64,000 nucleotides of DNA from assembly GCF_021917145.1 (NCBI RefSeq), contig NC_061066.1:744001-808000 (forward strand), in the 5' to 3' direction. This document shows, piece by piece, positions 60,001 to 64,000 of this stretch. A program made the position numbers and the translations under genes. Below the pieces are notes generated by a model. It was not told the origin of the DNA and made no database searches. It saw only the letters and a list, made by a program, of their open reading frames with translations. Source of the stretch: Hypomesus transpacificus. Lineage: Eukaryota; Chordata; Actinopteri; Osmeriformes; Osmeridae. Position 1 is the stretch's first letter, and every line of letters starts with the position of its first letter.

Positions 60001-62309
60001 AGAACAGCCTGAGAGAGGAGCATGCCCTTCAGGAGGTCCTGTACAAGAGTGTCCTGAAGGGATCCCCCACTGCCCTGCCCCCCCGGTCAGTCTGGGTGTT
60101 ATGTTGCCTCAACAATACCCTTCTGCACGGTGGGTTTACAATGTAATTCAAGCAAGTATGTTGTAATAACAAGGAGTGTGTATTGTGTGTGTGTGTGTGT
60201 GTGTGTGTGTGCTTAGGGAACACAGCCCCACAGAGCCTCTTAGGGCTTGTAGGATCCATGGGCATGTTTATGTCAACAAAGTAGCAGGGAACTTCCATGT
60301 CACAGTGGGAAAGTAAGTCTGATGCAACAGTGGGTCTAGTTACAGCCATGTTTATACAATGTTGTACATTACTACTCTGTGCTGTTGCTTTTGGTGACTA
60401 CTCATAGTCCTGATTTGCTGTCTTTGTCAGGCCTATCCATCATCCTCGTGGACATGCACACATAGCTGCCTTTGTCAGCCATGATAGTAAGTTATCCTAC
60501 CACTCACTTGTCATCCACTACAAAGCCATCAAAACTTTCTGTCAAATTTCTGTCAAATAAATAGTAATGCGGTTATGCACAGACGTACATTTTTGCCTTT
60601 TTGATGCCAAACACTTACAAGGTTAATTAAGGTTATTGTCAGAATTTATAGTGTCTCAGTAAAATAGAGGCTTTCAGTGTTCATCACTAGTTGTCTTTCC
60701 CCATTGCCATGCAGCATACAATTTCTCCCATCGGATAGACCATCTGTCTTTTGGTGAGGAGATCCCAGGCATCATCAATCCTCTGGATGGCACAGAGAAA
60801 ATCACAGATAACAGTAAGTTACTGTTCCTCCATGAAACCAGTAAAAATGATGGAGTGTGTCTTTATGTGTCCTTTAAGACTGTACCAGTGCAATGTTGTT
60901 ACCTTTGGAGGGACTCTATTTGCTGTTATAGTTTGCTGTAAATATATTTCCATCATCTCTGACTGCATATCCTTCCACAACAAGGATGAAACTATTTGCT
61001 ATTTTGTACCCATTTGAATTGGATTAGTGCAGGTATAGCTTTATTACAGCAGACATGAAAGTCTTTTAGATTATCCTTGGGAAATAATCCTACACTTCAA
61101 CTGCATATATTTTGGAGCAAAGCCTTCGTTTTAATTTAGTTATGCCTAAAATAAACATATTTTACTGTAGAAATTTAGTTTATTTTGAAATTCTACAGTT
61201 CATGCGGATTAAATGCTTTGCATTGTACATCCTTCTTTTGTTGTGTTGGTTCATTGTGTATTTAAGATTGATATTGTTGTCATTCCAGATAACCATATGT
61301 TCCAGTACTTTATCACAGTAGTTCCCACCAAGCTCCACACATCCAAGGTGTCTGCAGACACACACCAGTTCTCTGTGACTGAGCGGGTTAGTCCTCGTGT
61401 GTTCCCTGTTACTTTTCCAGTGTTTAGATAAAGTGTAGATTAAAAAAGTTATGGTTTGTGAAAAGCCTGAAAAGGAATTAAATTCAAATGACCACCACAA
61501 TCCTTGCTCGATCGATGTGGCTACCACTGTGATGTCATGCCGTTTCATCAGCACGGTCTTTGAATCCTAGCGGGGAATTGCTTTGAACTCCCCCTGCTGG
61601 GTGCACAGTGTCAGTGCATCTTTTGCATCAGGACCGGTATCACTGGCAGACAGTAAAGAGCACGTGTGTGTAAAACAAAAGCTCTGTTGTCCTCAGGAGA
61701 GGGTGATAAACCATGCGGCGGGCAGCCACGGAGTGTCCGGTATCTTCGTCAAGTACGACACCAGTTCTCTGATGGTGACGGTCAGCGAGCAGCACATGCC
61801 ACTCTGGCAGTTCCTGGTACGACTATGTGGCATCATCGGCGGCATATTCTCCACCACAGGTAACTCTTGGTCCACTCTATACTTTCTATACTAGTATAAA
61901 TCATCCAAAATGTGTTGATAATTCAGACTTAATTCATGTAATATAATATAAGATGGGTCTCACACGATGATGTTCCCACACTCATTTTTGTGACATAATG
62001 GTAAATACAATAAAACATTTAGCCTAATTCCTTTCTATGTGTTTTCCTTCAGGAATGCTCCATGGACTGGTTGGTTTCTGCTTTGATGTGATCGGCTGTC
62101 GCTTCAAACTGGGTTTATACAGACCCAGGGAGGTACCATGAAAAAAACTCGATCTGGCAGTGACTTGAGAATCTTTGAGTGAATCCCTGTCTTCCAGGTG
62201 TTGATAATGTTACAGTACACTGTGTTGTATTTGTTTCTAGGCTCCATACCCAGGCAGCCAGATGAATAACCAGGCACCTCTACTGGCAGACGATACTGCA
62301 AGCGAGTAG
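57089..62309 (+). CDS. ergic2: ERGIC and Golgi protein 2, complete, 13 exons
   Basis: This encodes a membrane protein that cycles between ER, ERGIC and cis-Golgi and acts with ERGIC1/ERGIC3 as a cargo receptor (yeast Erv41 relative). Exons: 57089-57194, 57310-57418, 57530-57576, 57667-57734, 59829-59869, 59984-60085, 60217-60312, 60431-60486, 60715-60813, 61289-61386, 61697-61859, 62053-62132, 62241-62309. All junctions are GT-AG in consistent phase, giving 377 residues, identical in length to the human protein. The first membrane helix (VSLIAFTAMALLAFFEFFVY) is near residues 36-55 and a second hydrophobic stretch (LWQFLVRLCGIIGGIFSTTG) is near 310-330. Between them lies the lumenal domain with ITVAMKCQHVGADILDLAET, HGHVYVNKVAGNFH and INHAAGSHGVSGIF. 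The cytosolic N-terminus MRRLSKKKALSLVKELDAFP matches the family start. Intron 4 holds a large fold-back element. Confidence 0.97.
57801..58130. repeat. Nested palindrome array in the left arm of the fold-back element
   Basis: This begins with the 20-bp perfect palindrome GGACGTCCATATGGACGTCC (57801-57820). It continues with tandem units built from CCGTCCATAGAGGGAGCA, TATTTTGGACGGC and the 16-bp palindrome CCGTCCATATGGACGG. The mirrored copy is at about 59367-59696. Unit length alternates, so it resembles a compound satellite array. Confidence 0.9.
58500..58862. repeat. Diverged third copy inside the fold-back loop
   Basis: Sequence from about 58500 (CTGACTAGTGGCTCCAAATC) to about 58862 is a direct, clearly diverged copy of about 58980-59325 (CTGACTGGTGGCTTCAAATC onward). 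Shared landmarks in the same order are CCACCCATAAAACACTTTAA, TTTCATAGGGTCATAACACA, CATAACATATTGTTTTTCAA and AAATAAAGGCGTAAATA-like sequence. It is much more different than the two outer arms are from each other. Confidence 0.8.
60184..60210. repeat. (GT)n microsatellite at an ergic2 acceptor
   Basis: A GT run (TATT then about 13 GT) immediately precedes the GCTTAG acceptor of exon 60217-60312, replacing the usual polypyrimidine tract. Confidence 0.9.
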
Positions 62310-62740
62310 CAAGCCTGAGCTGGAACCTGGGCCTCCTGTCCCCTGCTCTGGGGACATACAGGGAAGTACTAAAGCACAAGAATGTTCAACTGACAGACTT
62401 TCATACAGCTGCTGTAAACCCTATTATCTATGTATTGATGTATTTTGCAGTTAAAGGACAGCTGTGAATTTTGTATGTTTTTTTGACCAATTAAGATGAA
62501 CATGAAAATTGTTTCTTGAAATGAATATCTTGGGGCTGTAAATGTCAGGTGTTATTATTATTTGTTCCAAGTCATTGAGCATTTTAATTACAGTGCACTG
62601 ATATGGAAACAATCTGTCTACAATGTTACACTTTCATCTTTGCATTTTGACTGCCTTGGTATTTTGCAGTTTTTGTTTTGGGTTTGTAGTTGTATATAAA
62701 ATTACTAATTTCTCACATTAAATACGTTTGTCTTGCTTGG
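62310..62740 (+). other. ergic2: ergic2 3' UTR
   Basis: Non-coding sequence after the TAG at 62307-62309. ATTAAA at 62717-62722, a common variant poly(A) signal, is the best candidate, followed by a GT-rich downstream stretch. Confidence 0.65.
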
Positions 62741-64000
62741 TGTTATTATTTTCTTAATCTGTTCGATAAAGTTCCATGTGCAACAGTAACAGAGTGAGTT
62801 TATTTCCAGTTTATTACTGAAGTGATGATGTTCATATACACTATACACCAGTCCGCAGGTAAGGTGGTTTTTTACTTTTATTCAGCCACAGTTTAAAGAG
62901 ATTCTACAGCTACACATCAACATGTGAATGCTGACCTAAAAATAAAACTATAAAAATAACCATGAGGATGATAGTTGACTGCTGTTGAAGTTGTCTAGCC
63001 TACATTGTGGACCCAAAATGTCCTTTGATAACATTGTCAATGTGGAGAATTTAATGTCTTCTTTTTGTCAAAATGGTTTGTAGGCCAGCTGTCTACACCA
63101 CCATGTACCCCAGGTTGTAATTTATTCAGATTTTTGAATTATGATTAAGACAATATGGTTTACAAACAGGAACCCTCTCTTGGTATGTTCTTCGAAAGTC
63201 TTGCTTTCAGAAACTGAACACTTTGATTAAGTTACATACTATTACTGCTGGTAATAGTATGTAACTAGCATGTAAAAAAAGACAAACTATTGCACATACT
63301 AGGACAGGATAATTGAGCATAACGTATAGCACACTAGTATGTTTGTTCTCTTAGATTTTATTAAAGTTTTGTCAAGCAGACTTAAATTAAGTCCTTTCAG
63401 AGCCACAGACAGAGGGTGACTGGACATTTTGCAAATGGTATTAGAAAAACATTTATGAGACAAAAATCATGTGGCGCGCAGGTGTGGTTGTTAGGAAGTG
63501 TCAGTCCACCTCTGGTTTCACCCGCTTTTACAATGCATCCAAAAGCATGTACACCACTTTTTTTTTGTCAACAGGACACACACATAAGAACAAACTTCAC
63601 TAACAAGCTGGATGTTATGTTGATCCCTTTCTGATGCTACTTCACAGTTAAGATCCATAGCATGATAATTGGGTTGGATGGGTTGGGTCATGGTCCCTTC
63701 CTGAAATCAGGAAAGAACAGTCACCATGTTTGCACCCAAAAACTAGCTTAGCATACAAAAATGTAGTATTTCATTTCTGAAGATGGGTTTTGGGTTATCT
63801 TTCTCAATTTGTTTTCACTTCAAGATATCAATTAGTCTGCCAAGAGTCGATACATCAAATGTACAAAGACTCTGCATACATTTCTTCATTTGTTTTATGA
63901 ATACTGGTTTGCTGTCACGCTAACACTTGTGGTACATTTTTTGGGAAGCTCTGTGATAGAACAGACAAGCTCCTAACGGAATGACACCCTTTCTCTTTTT
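62741..64000. other. Downstream region, no gene recognised
   Basis: AT-rich DNA without a recognisable coding exon. TTTATT at 62797-62802 is an AATAAA on the minus strand, so a convergent gene's 3' UTR may start here. A perfect 15-bp-arm hairpin lies at 63231-63265. The frame at 63416-63634 has no recognisable features. Confidence 0.4.
63231..63265. repeat. Perfect 15-bp inverted repeat with 5-base loop
   Basis: GTTACATACTATTAC, loop TGCTG, then GTAATAGTATGTAAC. The arms are perfectly complementary. Downstream of ergic2, function unknown. Confidence 0.9.

Overview
This window is vertebrate nuclear DNA, almost certainly from a teleost (ray-finned) fish. It has GT-AG introns, long dinucleotide microsatellites, a 100-base N gap, hAT-type DNA transposon relics, a V-SINE-like element and two tRNA-Cys-derived sequences. 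I could rebuild exon by exon five protein-coding genes that match well-known vertebrate proteins. I cannot name the species. There are no bacterial operons, CRISPR arrays or viral genomes.

Layout. 1-9085: intron of lhfpl3 (+), holding a 940-bp non-autonomous hAT element with an exact 8-bp target duplication. 9086-9357: a 3' coding exon of lhfpl3, a four-helix membrane protein related to GABA-A receptor auxiliary subunits. 9358-12600: lhfpl3 3' region. 12600-26271: kmt2e (MLL5) on the minus strand, 21 coding exons with phase-consistent junctions. Its first coding exon is missing and probably lies in the gap at 26812-26911. 26912-32400: 5' non-coding part of kmt2e. 32400-35564: intergenic, with a CpG-rich stretch and an unexplained 44-codon ORF. 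35565-36764: complete ndufb2 (+), a mitochondrial complex I subunit. 36930-55364: complete kdm7a on the minus strand, 18 exons encoding 872 residues. It is a PHD-JmjC histone demethylase, and ndufb2 converges on its long 3' UTR. 55365-57088: divergent promoter region. 57089-62309: complete ergic2 (+), 13 exons encoding 377 residues, an ER-Golgi cargo receptor subunit. 62310-64000: ergic2 3' UTR and downstream DNA.

Functional theme. kmt2e and kdm7a are both nuclear chromatin regulators with a PHD finger of the H3K4me3-reading kind. Kmt2e has a SET domain lacking the usual catalytic Asn-His, while Kdm7a keeps its full iron-binding triad. ndufb2 and ergic2 are housekeeping genes between or beside them. 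Nothing suggests an operon-like system; the neighbours share DNA, not a pathway. In human, to my knowledge, LHFPL3-KMT2E, NDUFB2/KDM7A and ERGIC2 lie in three separate places, so the linkage here is of evolutionary interest.

Most unusual structure. Intron 4 of ergic2 is about 93% filled by a 1.94-kb fold-back element. It has two nearly identical ~640-bp inverted arms whose outer halves are arrays of short nested palindromes, and its loop carries an older, diverged third copy. I found no previously undescribed protein system; this element is the best candidate for something undescribed.
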